A DNA stretch of 64,000 nt from Prochilodus magdalenae (Eukaryota; Chordata; Actinopteri; Characiformes; Prochilodontidae), in assembly GCA_024036415.1 (NCBI GenBank), contig JAMWET010001948.1, positions 1-64,000 of the forward strand, read 5' to 3'. The position numbers and the translations under genes are program-made. Below, in pieces: positions 1 to 11,945 of the stretch (its first letter is position 1; each line of letters starts with the position of its first letter). Under the pieces are notes generated by a model. It saw only the letters and a program-made list of their open reading frames with translations, was not told the origin of the DNA and ran no database searches.

Positions 1-230
1 TGCATGTATTGTCAAAATACTGTCAAATATGAATAAATATGATACATTATTTAAAAAAAAAAGATATTATATTATATAATATATATATACATTTATTTGA
101 CATGTAAAAATGTATCCAAACCATGGATAATCAATCCTGTTTATTCTCAAGCACATTTTCACAGGTTGTGAAGTGAGTGAAAACTTAGGTGCATAGTCCC
201 TTACAGTACTAAATCAAAAATACACATAAG

Positions 231-385
231 ACCAAGGAGAGAGAGAGAGAGAGAAGGAGAGAGAGAAGACGAGAGAGAGAGACAAGAGAGAGTGAGGAGA
301 GAAAGAGAGAGAGTGAGAAGAGAAGGAAGAGACAGTGAGAGGAGAGAGGAGAGAGAGAGAGAGGAAAGGCTGAGAGAGAGAGAGA

Positions 386-416
<31 letters not shown>

Positions 417-717
417 GGATAGAGAGAGGGAGAGAGAGGGAGGGAGAGAGAGAGAGGAAGGATGATAGAGAGAGTGAGGGGAAGAGAGGAGAAGGGAGAG
501 AGAGAGAGAGAGAGATGAGAGATAGAGAAAAGGATGAGAGAGAAGAGGGAGAGAGAGAGAGAAAGGTGAGAGAGCGAGAGAGGAAAGAGATAAGAGAGGG
601 AGGTAGAGAGAGAGAGGGAGGAGAGAGATTGTGGGGAAGAGAATAGGGAGAGAGAGAGAGGGAAGAGAAAGATGAAACCAGGATGCTATAGAGGGGGATT
701 GGAGAGGAGAGAACGTG

Positions 718-801
<84 letters not shown>
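231..801. repeat. Imperfect (GA)n/(CT)n microsatellite, left arm
   Basis: Almost pure purine on the plus strand, GAGA runs broken by GG and AA. Open frames here read only Ser/Leu/Pro and are not genes. The tract is mirrored by 8450-8628. Confidence 0.95.
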
Positions 802-805
802 TTCA

Positions 806-1025
806 CTGTCTAAAAAATAATATGTATCTCCAAATTGGCAACTTACAGGAGAGAGCAAAAACCTCAATTAATTCTAATGTAAGTCAATGGAACCAGACGG
901 TTTACAAGCAGTGCTGGGCCTTTCATCGTGAATCATGTTTCACCCAGTGTAATCAGCAGCTGCTGTGTCCAAATGTTGCAGACAAACAAATGGAGATACA
1001 TTTATTCAGCCATTTTTCACTGGAC
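806..1025 (-). repeat. Interspersed ~220-bp repeat, copy 1 (left arm)
   Basis: Member of a family with seven recognisable copies in this window (also 1735-1900, 7500-7660, 8238-8445, 22935-23165, 29764-29990, 42455-42610). Shared landmarks are a block like CTCCAAAATGGCAACTT, a middle block around TCAATGGAACCAGAC, then CAGCAGCTGCTGT-type sequence, ending near a TTTTTCATTGGAC block. It has no coding capacity and looks like a MITE. Confidence 0.6.
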
Positions 1026-1056
1026 TGCGATGTTATATAAAAAAAGTATGTGTATA

Positions 1057-1079
1057 AGTGTGAGTGTGTGTGTATGTGT

Positions 1080-1115
<36 letters not shown>
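1057..1115. repeat. (TG)n microsatellite
   Basis: TG repeats with a few TA and GAG interruptions. Confidence 0.9.
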
Positions 1116-1117
<2 letters not shown>

Positions 1118-1734
1118 ATATGTATAATAAAAAGTACATGTATAAATATGTACTTTGTTTTCTTATGAAAGTGCAGCTTATATTACCTGCAAAATCATCT
1201 AATCCAAACCATGACGTCACCTACTTTACATTAAGAACCCTTCCTGATGTTTTTACCCGTACACCTCCAAATGATTAAAATCTTACACGTCTAATACACC
1301 AAAACTTTCTCAGCAAGTCATCCGTACCACCCCATCAAACAGTTTTCAAACTAATGAAAGAATAAAACTGCTTCCCTACAGCTTCCCTGTCCTATGGAGT
1401 TTATGTGTCCCATATTAAAAAGTGGAACAATCTAAAAGGCAGGGCACACATGACTTTACGTTTCAGCCGTGACATGCAGGATACATGGACGGGAAACTGG
1501 GACACAACGGTAAAGGCAATCAGGCAGGTGGGGTAAAACTATGAGAAGTGCCCCACAATTACTGTTCCGATAGTCACATGTAGAACTACACTACACAATG
1601 TCTAACACTGTTTTTCATGTCTGTTCGGCCCTGGTACTGGAAAAGCAACACCTGTAGGAAATTAAATTTGAGGCTGAGCTGAATTCGATTGCCCTTGGAA
1701 ATGTGTTGAGGACCGTCCAAAATGTAATATCTAA

Positions 1735-1900
1735 TTACCGTCCAAAGAAGAAACGCGTACCTCCAAAACTGGCAACTTCACAGGAGAGGTTCAGAAAACA
1801 CATGATTATTTGGAATGGAAGGTCAATAGAACCAGACCCTTTGGCCCATTTCTGTTTGGTCCCGCTACAACATGGAAACGGCCATAACGGTTTTGTTGTA
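1735..1900 (-). repeat. Interspersed ~220-bp repeat, partial copy 2 (left arm)
   Basis: Same family as 806-1025: it starts at the GTCCAAAGAAGAAACG block and runs to the TTTCTGTTTGGTCC block. It is mirrored in the right arm at 7500-7660. Confidence 0.5.
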
Positions 1901-2499
1901 AGCGTCAGGTAAAAGAGCGTTCTGTGAGAGAATCTGTTATGGTCAGAAGCAATGGATGCCTTCCTCAAACCTGAAGCCACCTGCCGTTTTGTAGATATCT
2001 GTTTTTCTTTGGATGCCAAGGGGATGTTATATTTTGGACGCTGGTACAGTGAATGAAGGACAATTGTGAGTGACCATCCGAACCAGCATAAAGGATCAGC
2101 CATAAGGAGCTATATTGTTTGCCTTTTAGCAGGATCTATAGTAAGCTTAGGCTAGATAAACAATAGCTCCCAGTTACCACTAACAACAAAACAGAAGAGC
2201 TGGAGCAAAAGGACTTTTCACACTGGAACCACACTCTGGAAATACTTTCAGAATTTTTTCCAAAACAGAGCATCTCTCTTTTACTCTTACCGATTCTCTT
2301 CTCCGAGTCCGGCTTGGTACTGAGAGCTTTCCTGCTGCCACTGCCTTTGACCGCTTCCCCACCTGCCAGCTAATATTTCCCCAAATGCTCCCTGCATCGG
2401 AACAATCTACTTCACAGATTACTTCTTCATAACCCCCTCATCGTCACACGACGACTAGTATCAGCCATCATTAGATTACAGACTGATTTACTTTGAGCA

Positions 2500-2760
2500 A
2501 ATTTCAAACTGTAGTTGGGGACAGAGGAGGGTGATAGCCCCACCTTGTGAGTCCCAAGGTTTCTTCCTCCAACTGAGGGGGAGTTTTTCCTTGTCCCAGA
2601 CCGTCAGCCTTGCTTCACCGGGGGGCTTCTTTGCTTTTCTCTCCTTAATAACATTATTATTTCTGAATTTCTGTAAAGCTGCTTTAAAACAACATCAGTT
2701 GTAAAAAAGCTCTATAGAAATTATAAATCTGAGTTGAATTGCAATAAACTGAATAAGGAT
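2500..2760 (+). repeat. L2-like LINE 3' end (left arm)
   Basis: It contains the typical teleost L2-type 3' landmarks: a CCAAGGTTTCTTCCTCC block, then GGGAGTTTTTCCTTG, then a GTAAAGCTGCTTTAAAACAA tail ending in GAGTTGAATTGCAATAA. No reverse transcriptase frame survives. It is mirrored at 6665-6935. Confidence 0.6.
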
Positions 2761-2829
2761 TACTAACAATAGGTTGATGTTCAACTGCTTGCTTTTAACC
2801 AAGGGCAGTGTCTGGGACATACTATTCTC

Positions 2830-3450
2830 ACAACAATATCTAATACTCTACTTACTGCCGAAAGCCATTCTGAGTCACTCCATGACAGTCTGGTACGGAC
2901 ACCACTGCAGTCCTTTGGTGACGGTGAACGTGGTGTTAAGGACAGTCCGGGTAACGGTCTGTGTGATGATGTAGTCCCATGCGGGTGCAGCCGTCTTAGC
3001 CAATGGTGCTGCACTAACAGGAGGAATCATGGAGGACACCACTGCCTGTTGAATGTTCATTCTTCTCTCGCTTTGGTTCGTGGTAGGCTCTCCAGATCCT
3101 CCATTGTTGTTGGTGAGTTGCCTTCTTCAATCCACTACTCTGCCAAAAAGCGGGCTATGATAGTATCGCTGCACGACCATTTACGGCATGTGATATGCTG
3201 ACTAAAACCCAAAAATGCAACCCCAGCTTGAATTGCATTTCGAAACTCTTCCCTTAAGAGGAGGTATACTTCATTGCAAACTGTGACTGTTGTCACAGCA
3301 GTCATAATGGAAACCTATAAGACCTGAGTGTGAAGCTTTGAATCATTAGCATGTCTCATGAATGTCAAACCTCACCCACCAAGTTGTCATTCCTGTTGTT
3401 TGATTCCTTTCTGGGTGTCTGCTAATTTTCCAATGAAGAGTTGTGTATAT
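2830..3450 (-). mobile_element. Tc1-like element B remnant (left arm)
   Basis: The reverse strand carries the same sequence as the near-complete copy at 45696-46525, including the block coding Leu-Ser-Trp-Ser-Asp-Ser-Glu-Trp of a Tc1-like transposase and the 5' block around GAAACTTGGTGGGT. The central and 3' transposase regions are missing, so it is inactive. It is mirrored at 6032-6605. Confidence 0.65.
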
Positions 3451-4727
3451 ACCACTATATTCCCAAAGGGTGTTCGCCCGTCTGCCGTCACCATGCATTT
3501 GAACTTGAGTGACATCCCATTCTAGAACCCATAGGGTTTAATACGATGGTCGGCCCACCCGTCACAGCTATAACAGCTTCTACTTTCTGGGACGTCTTTC
3601 CCAGAAGGATTAGGAATGTGTTAATGGGAAATTTCTGTACCATTACTCCAGAAGCACATTGGGAGGTCATAACGCTGATGTTGGAACGAGAAGGCCTGGC
3701 TCTCAGTGCCTCGCTCTATATCCATCCCAAAGGTGTTCTTATCAGGTTGGAGGCGGTCAGGACTTCTGGGAAGGCCAGTCCCAGGTTCCTCCACACCAGA
3801 CTCGCTCATTCCATGTCTTTAATGGAGCCTTTGCTCTGTGCACTGGTGTGCGGTCATGTTGGAACAGGAAGAGGCCGTCCCCAAACTGTCCCCACAAATT
3901 TGGGAGCATGAAATGGTCCAGAGTCTCTTGGTCTGCTGAAGCATTAGGAGTTCCTTTAACTCATTCCTGAATCCCCCCCCCACACCATAATCCCCCCTCC
4001 ACCAAACGTTACACTCGGCACCGTGCAGTCAGACGAGGTACCGCTTCCCTGGTACCGCCAAAACCCAGGACTGCCCAGACCTGCCCATCACACATCTCCA
4101 CTGCTCTAGAGTCTAGTGGTGGTGCTTTACACCACTGCCATCGCACGCTCTGTATTGCGTTTGGTGATGTTAGGCTTGGATGCAGCTGCTTCGCCATGGA
4201 AAACCATTCCATGAAGCTCTACACACGGTTCCTGAGCTGATCTGAAGGCCACATGAAGTTTGGAGGTCTGTAGGGATTGACTCTGCAGAAAGTTGGCGAC
4301 CTCTGTGCACTATCTACATCTACATCTACGGCATTTAGCTGACGCTCTTATCCAGAGCGACTTACAAGGTTAATCATATTATAGGAGAGCCAATGTGGTG
4401 TTAGGAGTCTTGCCCAAGGACTCTTATTGGTGTAGCACAGCACAGTCACCCAGACCGGGATTCGAACCCCAGTCTCCCACATGGGACGGTAGCTTCCTGG
4501 TGAGTAGTGGTGTTATCCGTGTTATCCGTTGTGCCACACCAACCACCATCCTTAACATCCACTGACCCCACTCTGTCATTATACGTGGTCTAACATGTCG
4601 TGGCTAAGTTCCTGATGTTCCCCATCACTCCCACTGTGTTCTAATCCAACAGTGGACTGTGTAATATTTAGTAGGGAGGAAATTTCACGACTGGAGTGGT
4701 TGCACAGGTGGTATCCTATAACAGTAC

Positions 4728-4730
<3 letters not shown>
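3450..4730 (-). mobile_element. Tc1-like element A, decayed (left arm)
   Basis: Reverse-strand copy of a Tc1/mariner element whose right-arm partner is 4777-6030. Reading inward from 4730, it has the 5' end beginning GTGGTACTGTTATAGGA, a SINE insertion, and transposase remnants with C-terminal similarity around 3546-3810. The frame is broken by several indels, so no functional transposase is made. Confidence 0.75.
4316..4556 (-). repeat. tRNA-derived SINE (left arm)
   Basis: Read on the minus strand, it shows a polymerase III B-box-like GGGGTTCGAATCCCGGTC and an A-box-like TGGCACAACGGAT, followed by the conserved fish tail GTCGCTCTGGATAAGAGCG. It sits inside Tc1-like element A. It is mirrored at 4945-5192 and absent from the third copy of the host element near 11.4 kb. 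Confidence 0.7.

Positions 4731-4776
<46 letters not shown>
4731..4776. repeat. (TA)n core of the palindrome
   Basis: About 23 TA units, flanked by perfectly inverted ACAGTACCAC and GTGGTACTGT. This is the symmetry centre of the 9.4-kb palindrome. Confidence 0.95.
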
Positions 4777-4779
<3 letters not shown>

Positions 4780-6030
4780 GTACTGTTATAGGATCCCACC
4801 TGTGCAACCACTCCAGTCGTGAAATTTCCTCCCTACTAAATATTCCACAGTCCACTGTCAGTCAGATTAGAACACAGTGGGAGTGATGGGGAACGACAGG
4901 AACTTGTTAGACCACATATAATGACAGAGTGGGGTCAGTGGATGTTAAGGATGGTGGTTGGTGTGGCACAACGGATAACACGGATAACACCACTAATCAA
5001 TCAGGAAAGCTTACCGCCCCATGTGGGAGACTGGGGTTCGAATCCCGGTCTGGGTGACTGTGCTGTGCTATACCAATAAGAGTCCTTGGGCAAGACTCCT
5101 AACACCACATTGGCCCACCTGTAATATGATTAACCTTGTAAGTCGTTCTGGATAAGAGCGTCAGCTAAATGCCGTAGATGTAGATGTAGATAGTGCACAG
5201 AGGTCGCCAATTTTCTGCAGAGTCAATCCCTACAGACCTCCAAACTTCATGTGGCCTTCAGATCAGCTCAGGAACCGTGTGTAGAGCTTCATGGAATGGG
5301 TTTCCATGGCGAGCAGCTGCATCCAAGCCTAACATCACCAAACGCAATACAGAGCGTGGAGTGCAGTGGTGTAAAGCACCACCACTAGACTCTAGAGCAG
5401 TGGAGACGTGTGATGGCAGGTCTGGGCAGTCTGGGTTTGGCGGTACCAGGAGAGCGGTACTAGTCTGACTGCACTGTGCCGAGTGTAAAGTTTGGTGGAG
5501 GGGGGATTATGGTGTGGGGGTGGGATTCAGGAATGAGTTAAAGGAACTCCTAATGCTTCAGCAGACCAAGAGACTCTGGACCATTTCATGCTCCCAACTT
5601 TGTGGGGACAGTTTGGGGACGGCCTCTTCCTGTTCCAACATGACCGCACACCAGTGCACAGAGCAAGCTCCATAAAGACATGGATGAGCGAGTCTGGTGT
5701 GGAGGAACTGGACTGGCCTGCACAGAGTCCTGACCTCCTCAACCTGATAGAACACCTTTGGGATGGATTAGAGCGGAGACTGAGAGCCAGGCCTTCTCGT
5801 CCAACATCAGTGTCTGACTTCACCAATGTGCTTCTGGAGGAATGGTCAGAAATTCCCATTAACACATTCCTAATCCTTCTAGAAAGACTTCCCAGAAGAG
5901 TAGAAGCTGTTATAGCTGTGAAGGGTGGGCCGACATCGTATTAAACCCTATGGGTTAAGAATGGGATGTCACTCAAGTTCAAATGCATGTGAAGGCAGAC
6001 GGGCGAACACCTTTGGGAATATAGTGTATA
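4777..6030 (+). mobile_element. Tc1-like transposon A, decayed (right arm)
   Basis: A 5' end with GTGGTACTGTTATAGGA is followed by a SINE insertion and then a broken DDE transposase. The best-preserved part is 5588-5944, a C-terminal frame with Asp-Trp-Pro-Ala-Gln-Ser-Pro-Asp, Asn-Leu-Ile-Glu-His-Leu-Trp-Asp (site of the third catalytic acid) and the ending Gly-Gly-Pro-Thr-Ser-Tyr. The upstream half, near 5300-5470, is in other frames and lacks an intact first catalytic Asp region. The element ends near GGGAATATAGTGTATA. It is a pseudogene. Confidence 0.8.
4945..5192 (+). repeat. tRNA-derived SINE (right arm)
   Basis: A-box-like TGGCACAACGGAT near 4965, B-box GGGGTTCGAATCCCGGTC near 5033-5050, and a tail with GTCGTTCTGGATAAGAGCGTC followed by TAGATG repeats. 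It is inserted in Tc1-like element A. It is not a functional tRNA because no cloverleaf is kept. Confidence 0.7.
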
Positions 6031-6031
6031 T

Positions 6032-6605
6032 ACACACTCGTCATTGAAAATTAGCTGCACCCAGAAGGAATCAAACAACAGGAATGAAACTTGGTGGGTA
6101 GGTTTGACATCATGAGACATGCTAATGATTCAAGCTTCACGCTCAGTTCTTATAGGTTTCCATTCTGACTGCTGTGACACAGTCACCTTTGCAGGTGAAG
6201 TATACCTCACTCTTTAAGGGAAGAGTTCGAAAGCAATTCAAGCTGGGGTTGCATTTTTGGGTTTTAGTCAGCATATCACATGCCATAATGGTCGTGCAGA
6301 TACTATCATAGCCCGCTTTTGGCAGTAGTGGATAGAAGAAGGCACGCACCAACAACATGGAGGATCTGGGAGACCTACACGAACCACAGCGAGAGAGAAT
6401 GAACATCCAGCGAGCAGTGGTGTCCTCCATGAGTCCTCCTGTTAGTGCAGCACCATTGGCAGACGGCTGCACCACGCAGGACTACATGCACACAGACCGT
6501 TACCACGACTGTCCTTAACACCACGTCACCGTCACCAAAGACTGCAGTGGTGTCGTACCAGACTGTCATGGAGTGACTCAGAATGGCTTTCGGCAGTAGT
6601 AGATA
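6032..6605 (+). mobile_element. Tc1-like element B remnant (right arm)
   Basis: It begins with an inverted-repeat-like CACTCGTCATTGAAAA and runs through the GAAACTTGGTGGGT block to GACTCAGAATGGC. It is the 5' half of the family best seen at 45696-46525, and it is mirrored at 2830-3450. Confidence 0.65.
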
Positions 6606-6664
6606 TTGTGTTGAGAATAGTATGTACCAGACACTGCCCTTGATAAAGCAAGCAGTTGAACATC

Positions 6665-6935
6665 AACTTATTTAGTATCCTTATTCAGTTTATTGCAATT
6701 CAAATCAGATTTATATTTCTATAGAGCTTTTTACAACTGATGTTGTTTTAAAGCAGCTTTACAAAAATTCAGTAATAATAATTTATTAAGGAGAGAAAGC
6801 AAAGAAGCCCCCGGTGAGCAAGGCTGACGGTGGAAAGGAAAACTCCCCCAAGTTGGAGGAAGAAACCTTGGGACTCACAAGGTGGGGCATCACCCTCCTC
6901 TGGTCCCAACTACAGTTTGAAATTGCTCAAAGTAA
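6665..6935 (-). repeat. L2-like LINE 3' end (right arm)
   Basis: Reverse-complement partner of 2500-2760, with the same GGTTTCTTCCTCC and TAAAGCTGCTTTAAAACAAC landmarks on the minus strand. Confidence 0.6.
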
Positions 6936-7499
6936 CATCAGCTGTATCTAATGATGCTGATCTAGTCGTCGTGGTGACGATGAAGTTAATGAAGAAGTAA
7001 TTGTGAAGTAATTGTCCGATGCAGGGAGCATTTGGGGAAATATTAGCTGGCAGGTGGGAAGCTGGTCAAAGGCAGGCAGCAGGAAAGCCTCAGTACCGAG
7101 CCGGACCGGAGAAGAGACTCGGTAAGAGTAAAGAGAGATGCTCTGTTTGGAAATAATTCTGAAAGTATTTCCAGAGTGTGGTTCCAGGTGAAAAGTCCTT
7201 TTAGCTCCAGCTCTTTGTTTGTTGTTACTGGTAACTGGGAGCTATTGTTTATGCTAGCTAAGCTTACTATAGATCCTGCTAAAAGGAAAACAATATAGCT
7301 CCTTTATGCTGATCCTTTATGCTGGCTCGGCTGGTCACCCACAATTGTCTTCATCACTGTACCAGCGTCCAAAATATAACATCCCATTGGCGTCCAAAGA
7401 AAAACAGATATCTACAAAACGGCAGGTGCTCAGGTTAGGAGCATCCATTGCTGCTGACCATCACAGATTCTCTCACAGAACGCTCTTAACCTGAGCACC

Positions 7500-7660
7500 A
7501 ACAAAACCAGTATGGCCGTTTCCATGGTGTACGGACCAACAGAAATGGCCCAAAAGTCTGGTTCTATTGACTTCCATTCAAATAATCAGGTTTCTGACCT
7601 CTCCTGTGAAGTTGCCATTTTGGAGGTACTCGTTCTTCTTTGGACGGTAATGAGATATTA
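7500..7660 (+). repeat. Interspersed ~220-bp repeat, partial (right arm)
   Basis: Mirror partner of 1735-1900. It carries the family landmarks AGAAATGGCCCAAA, TCTATTGACTTCCATTCAAA and CTCCTGTGAAGTTGCCATTT. Confidence 0.5.
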
Positions 7661-8237
7661 CATTTTGGACGTGTCCTTAACATCTTTCAAGGCAGATCGA
7701 ATTCAGCTCAGCCTCAAATTTAATTCCTCAGGTGTTGCTTTTCAGTACAGAGGCCGAACAGCATGAAAACAGTGTAGCCGAGGTTTCTACATGTGACTAT
7801 GGAACCGTAATGTTGGGGCACTTCTCATAGTTTACCACAGGCCTGATTGCTTTACCGTTTGTCCCAGTTTCCCGTCCATGTATCCTGCATGTCACGGCTG
7901 AAACGTAAAGTCATGTGTGCCCTGCCTTTTAGATTGTTCCACTTTTTAATATGGGACACATAAACTCCATAGGACAGGGAAGCTGTAGGGAAGCAGTGTT
8001 ATTCTTTCATTAGTTTGAAAACTGTTTGATGGGGTGGTACGGATGACTTGCTGAGAAAGTTTTGGTGTATTAGACGTGTATGATTTTAATCATTTGGAGG
8101 TGTACGGGTAAAAACATCAGGAAGGGTTCTTAATGACGTCATGGTTTGGATTAGAGGTTCAGAGGTTTTAATATGAGCTGCACGTTTATAAATATATTTA
8201 TATATGTACTTTTTATTATATACACACACACACACAT

Positions 8238-8445
8238 ATCGTTGCAGTCCAGTGAAAAACGGCCGAATAAATGTATCTCCATTTGTTTGTCTGCAACATT
8301 TGGACACAGCAGCTGCTGTTTACACTGGGTGAAACATGATTCATGATGAAAGGCCCAGCACTGCTTGTAAACCGTCTGGTTCCATTGACTTACATTAGAA
8401 TTAATTGAGGTTTTTGCAATTTGGAGATACATCTTTTCTTTTAGA
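8238..8445 (+). repeat. Interspersed ~220-bp repeat (right arm)
   Basis: Mirror partner of 806-1025, with the same CAGCAGCTGCTGTTTACACT and TTCCATTGACTTACATTAGA blocks. Confidence 0.6.
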
Positions 8446-8449
8446 CAAT

Positions 8450-8639
<190 letters not shown>

Positions 8640-9640
8640 TGTAAAATGTATATTTTTGTATTTAGTACTGTAAGGGACTATGCACCTAAGTTTTTTCTCT
8701 CAACCTTCACTCTTGTGAAAGCATTGCTGTGAGAATATATCATAGTGATTTCTCTATTTATATACATGGACTTGGCCCTATTTTTTCTCTGTTCAAATGA
8801 ATGTCTCTCTATCATGATTTACATCTACATGTATCTAATTTTTTTTCCTAAATAATGTATCTATTTAGGGTTCATATCCTATTTTCTATTTTGAAAAATA
8901 CTCTCATCTCATGTAAATCTCCTATGTCTCTAAAACAAAACCCTCCCTCTTTCTCTACTGATCCTGTTCCTCATTAATCTCAGAGTCTCTGCTCTCTTGT
9001 ATCTCATTGTTGTCTCCACATTGCATTATGAAAGTCTCTCTACTTCTCCATTTCTCTCTCTCTCTCTCTACTCGGTTTTAAATCTCTCTCTCTCATCCTT
9101 CTCAGTTTTATTCTGAAAGCTCTCTCTCTGACAATACTCTTCTATTGTATTATGTATATTTTTGTATTTAGTACTGTAAGGGACTATGCACCTAAGTTTT
9201 TCACTCACCTTCACACCTGTGAAAATGTGCTGTGAGAATAAAAAGTGATTTGATTATTTATATACATGGTTTGGATTACATTTTTTTGCATGTTCAAACA
9301 ATGTTTATATATATATTTATATATACATATATATTTTATTTTATATTTTTTTTTAAATAATGTATCTATTTATTTATTCATATTTTGACAGTATTTTGAC
9401 AATACTAATGCAGCCATGTAAAATAGTTAACCTATGTCATTAAAACAAACACAGACAGGCTTTTACTACTGATCCTGTTTTCATGAATTCAGTGCTGTGA
9501 ACTCTTTGAACAACATTGTTTTCACATCTGCAGGTAGAAAACCAGCGTATCTCCATAATCCCATTCATAACCCCGATTTAACCCGGTTTTAAAATCTAAT
9601 ATAAGATGCATTGTGAACATCCTTAGAGCAAGTTTATTCT
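8640..9640. other. AT-rich outer flank of the palindrome; no gene seen
   Basis: It contains two direct copies (about 8645-8770 and 9150-9290) of a block with TTTAGTACTGTAAGGGACTA and GCACCTAAGTTTTT. The same block is found inverted at 160-215. The rest is AT- and TCTC-rich with no coding frame. Confidence 0.6.
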
Positions 9641-9860
9641 GAAAGCTGCACATCATGGGCTCAAACATACAGTACTGTTTATTTTTTACAGTTTGTACAT
9701 CTGCCTATAAGAACACAAATACAGACAAACAGATCCTGCCTTTTCCTTCAGTCAGACACAAACGTGTACACCACTGCAACAGCCAACCAAAGGACACGCC
9801 AACCGGTCTAAGCCACAGTGTGTTCCTTGGCCACAGTGACCACTTAGACTGGCGGGTCGG

Positions 9861-10796
9861 TTAGGAGGGCTGTGTTTTCCTGTTACTCCTTTCTTTCTGC
9901 ACAACACACATCATTTGCTTCTTCAGATACTCACAGAACGTCTTATCCCTCAACCCGTACACGACAGGGCTCAGAATCCTGGGCAGAATCTGGATAAAGA
10001 TGTAAAACGTGAATCTAATGTCATTCAGAAGTGCGGGGAAGAGAGATATGAACACGCTCTCCACTAGCGGCCCGATGTACGTGGACATGCACAGCAGGAG
10101 CTGCAGGCCGTGCAGGAGGATGGTGTTACGGGCTTTACGGGCGTCTGATCCGGTGGACCTGGCGGCAAACATGACCCTGAAGTAGGTGTAGAACAAAGTG
10201 AGCCACACGAAGGACAGATAGACCAGGTGCGAGATGTTTTTCTTCTCCACCAGGTACGGATGGTGGAACACAAAGTCCCGGGCGCAGAAGATGCTCGAAT
10301 GGAAGAATGATAAAGGCTCGGTGGCTAGGACGACGAACAGGTCCGGTAGAACGGGAACTACACCAAGGGCCCAAATCAGGCCGATGAGGACGTATGTCCT
10401 GCGGACAGTACAAATCTGCATGTGGCGTAAGGGGTTACAGATGGCGACGTAGCGCTCCACCGCCATGCCGGCCAGGTTCAGTGGAGTGTTGAGGGTGGTG
10501 AACACCGCGATCATTACGATGAAGCAACAGAGGGAGACGTTGATGGTTAAATAGAAAGAAAAGAGGCTCAGCAGGACCGTAGTGGTCAGCTGGATCATGT
10601 CGTTCACCACCATATGGATGTAGAGGATGTAGCGAGGGTTCTCGGTGAAGACCTCATGCTTGAAGAAGGTGTGGACGAGGGTGCCGTTGATGTAGTTGAT
10701 GGAGATGTACAGAGCCACCACCACCACAGTCTTGGTCACCGTTGCAGTGCTTCGCCCTTTAGTCTGGGTGATGTTGCTGTACGTTGAGATGTCCAT
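9861..10796 (-). CDS. Odorant receptor, family 131-2-like (OR copy 1)
   Basis: A single-exon frame of 311 residues with the layout of a teleost class A olfactory GPCR, expected in the plasma membrane of olfactory neurons coupled to G proteins. Seven hydrophobic spans are visible at about 22-45, 56-80, 88-115, 134-158, 188-212, 224-252 and 258-282. Landmarks are N-terminal Asn-Ile-Thr (N8), Met-Ala-Val-Glu-Arg-Tyr at 111-116 continuing Ala-Ile-Cys-Asn-Pro-Leu-Arg-His (the DRY region), Cys90/91 with Cys171 for the extracellular disulfide, and Ser-Pro-Val-Val-Tyr at 276-280 in place of NPxxY. The block Ile-Asn-Gly-Thr-Leu-Val-His-Thr-Phe-Phe near 37-45 is what I recognise from fish 131-2-like receptors. 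No stop or frameshift is present. The ligand is unknown. About four in five residues match the neighbour at 12208-13125. Confidence 0.9.
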   Translation of the reverse strand: MDISTYSNITQTKGRSTATVTKTVVVVALYISINYINGTLVHTFFKHEVFTENPRYILYIHMVVNDMIQLTTTVLLSLFSFYLTINVSLCCFIVMIAVFTTLNTPLNLAGMAVERYVAICNPLRHMQICTVRRTYVLIGLIWALGVVPVLPDLFVVLATEPLSFFHSSIFCARDFVFHHPYLVEKKNISHLVYLSFVWLTLFYTYFRVMFAARSTGSDARKARNTILLHGLQLLLCMSTYIGPLVESVFISLFPALLNDIRFTFYIFIQILPRILSPVVYGLRDKTFCEYLKKQMMCVVQKERSNRKTQPS

Positions 10797-10849
10797 GACA
10801 ATGAACGAGTCATCTGAAATTTTGAAGCCTGGTTATTTTAAGTCTCCCA

Positions 10850-11045
10850 GCAAGTGCTTATATTGAAGATGAAGACCAGAGGGGCAAGTCCCCTCATGCA
10901 ATTCCAATGGAATAAACAAGTGGCACTGATTTCCCCTTTAGCCGTAGCCCATCCCCAATGAGCAGAAGTGTCTCAGTGAAAGGCTAATGAGGTGTTTTAT
11001 TTTTGGCCAGGCTGGGACCATCCACTATGCTGAAGGCCTTATTAT
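10850..11045 (-). promoter_or_regulatory. Upstream block shared by the two OR genes, copy 1
   Basis: It aligns by eye with 13405-13640: shared CTTATATT, CTGATTTCCCCTTTAGC, AATGAGGTG and TATGCTGAAGGCCTT segments in the same order. The tandem duplication therefore included proximal promoter sequence. Confidence 0.5.
10857..10864 (-). promoter_or_regulatory. Candidate TATA-like box of OR copy 1
   Basis: The minus strand reads AATATAAG, 61 bases upstream of the ATG. The same octamer lies upstream of OR copy 2 (13412-13419) within a shared upstream block. Promoter function is inferred. Confidence 0.35.
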
Positions 11046-11185
11046 TAATCATTATTATTATCATCATTATTAATAATCAAACGAAAATAAATAGGCTATA
11101 AGCAGTAAGGATGTGATTTTGAATAAGGCTGAATTGATGAAATTAAAAAGATAAAAAATTGATGCTCTGATCTTTGCCAAGTATA

Positions 11186-11192
11186 ATTTAAA

Positions 11193-11238
<46 letters not shown>

Positions 11239-11450
11239 GTACTGTTATAGGATACCACCTGTGCAACCACCCCAGTCGTGAAATTTCCTCCCTACTAAAT
11301 ATTCCACAGTCCACTGTCGGATTAGAACACAGTGGGAGTGATGGGGAACGACAGGAACTTAGCCACGACATGTTAGACCACGTAGTGGATGCTGAGGGTC
11401 ATAGTGCACAGACGTCGCCAACTTTCTGCAGAGTCAATCCCTACAGACCC
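11186..11450 (+). mobile_element. (TA)n plus 5' fragment of Tc1-like element A
   Basis: (TA)n (11196-11234) is followed by GTGGTACTGTTATAGGA and about 210 bases matching the right-arm element A. This copy lacks the SINE seen at 4945-5192, so it shows the empty site. It lies between the two odorant receptor genes. Confidence 0.75.
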
Positions 11451-11789
11451 CTCTACGTGGAAGTGGTGTGGCACTGTGTGAGAGGAGTCAGTATGCAGTA
11501 TGTTCCTTCACACAGGCAATGTTTCGCTATTGTTTCATTTGTTCTATCGCTCATTGTCATTAACAGTCCATGCCGCGGGAATGATATGCAAAAGAATGAG
11601 AAGATAGACTTTTATTTCATTTCATGCCATTGAAAATAACTGATCACCAACACAGAAGAGATGGGTTATTCGTTTATCGTTTGTTTCTTGTAATCTGCGC
11701 TGAGAATTCCATAAATTGGACAATCTTTTTCCCACATTGGTGACATATAATCCCAAATTAAGCCCTGTCTTTAAGTCTAACTGTATGCT

Positions 11790-11945
11790 GTAAGACAGCG
11801 TGTCAACCCTGGTCCTGGAGGCACCCACCCCTGGACGTTTTAGTGGGTTCCCTGCTTTAACAAGCTGCCTGCATCTCTGAAAGGGCTTGTTAATGAGCTG
11901 ATAAGCTGAATCAGGTGTGTTGGGAGCAGGGGAAGAGCCTGGAGG
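11790..11945. repeat. Common teleost short interspersed repeat
   Basis: It has CCCTGGTCCTGGAGGCACCC and the block TGATAAGCTGAATCAGGTGT followed by TTGGGAGCAGGG, which I recognise as a frequent fish non-autonomous DNA repeat. The family name is not certain. Confidence 0.45.

Noticed and set aside
201..867. Two long Ser/Leu-rich minus-strand frames
   Set aside because: They come only from the GA/CT microsatellite.
5030..5052. Possible tRNA gene from a good B box
   Set aside because: No cloverleaf or acceptor stem, and the same sequence is dispersed; it is a SINE head.
10234..10452. Plus-strand and alternate frames across the odorant receptor genes
   Set aside because: Shadows of the receptor coding frames.
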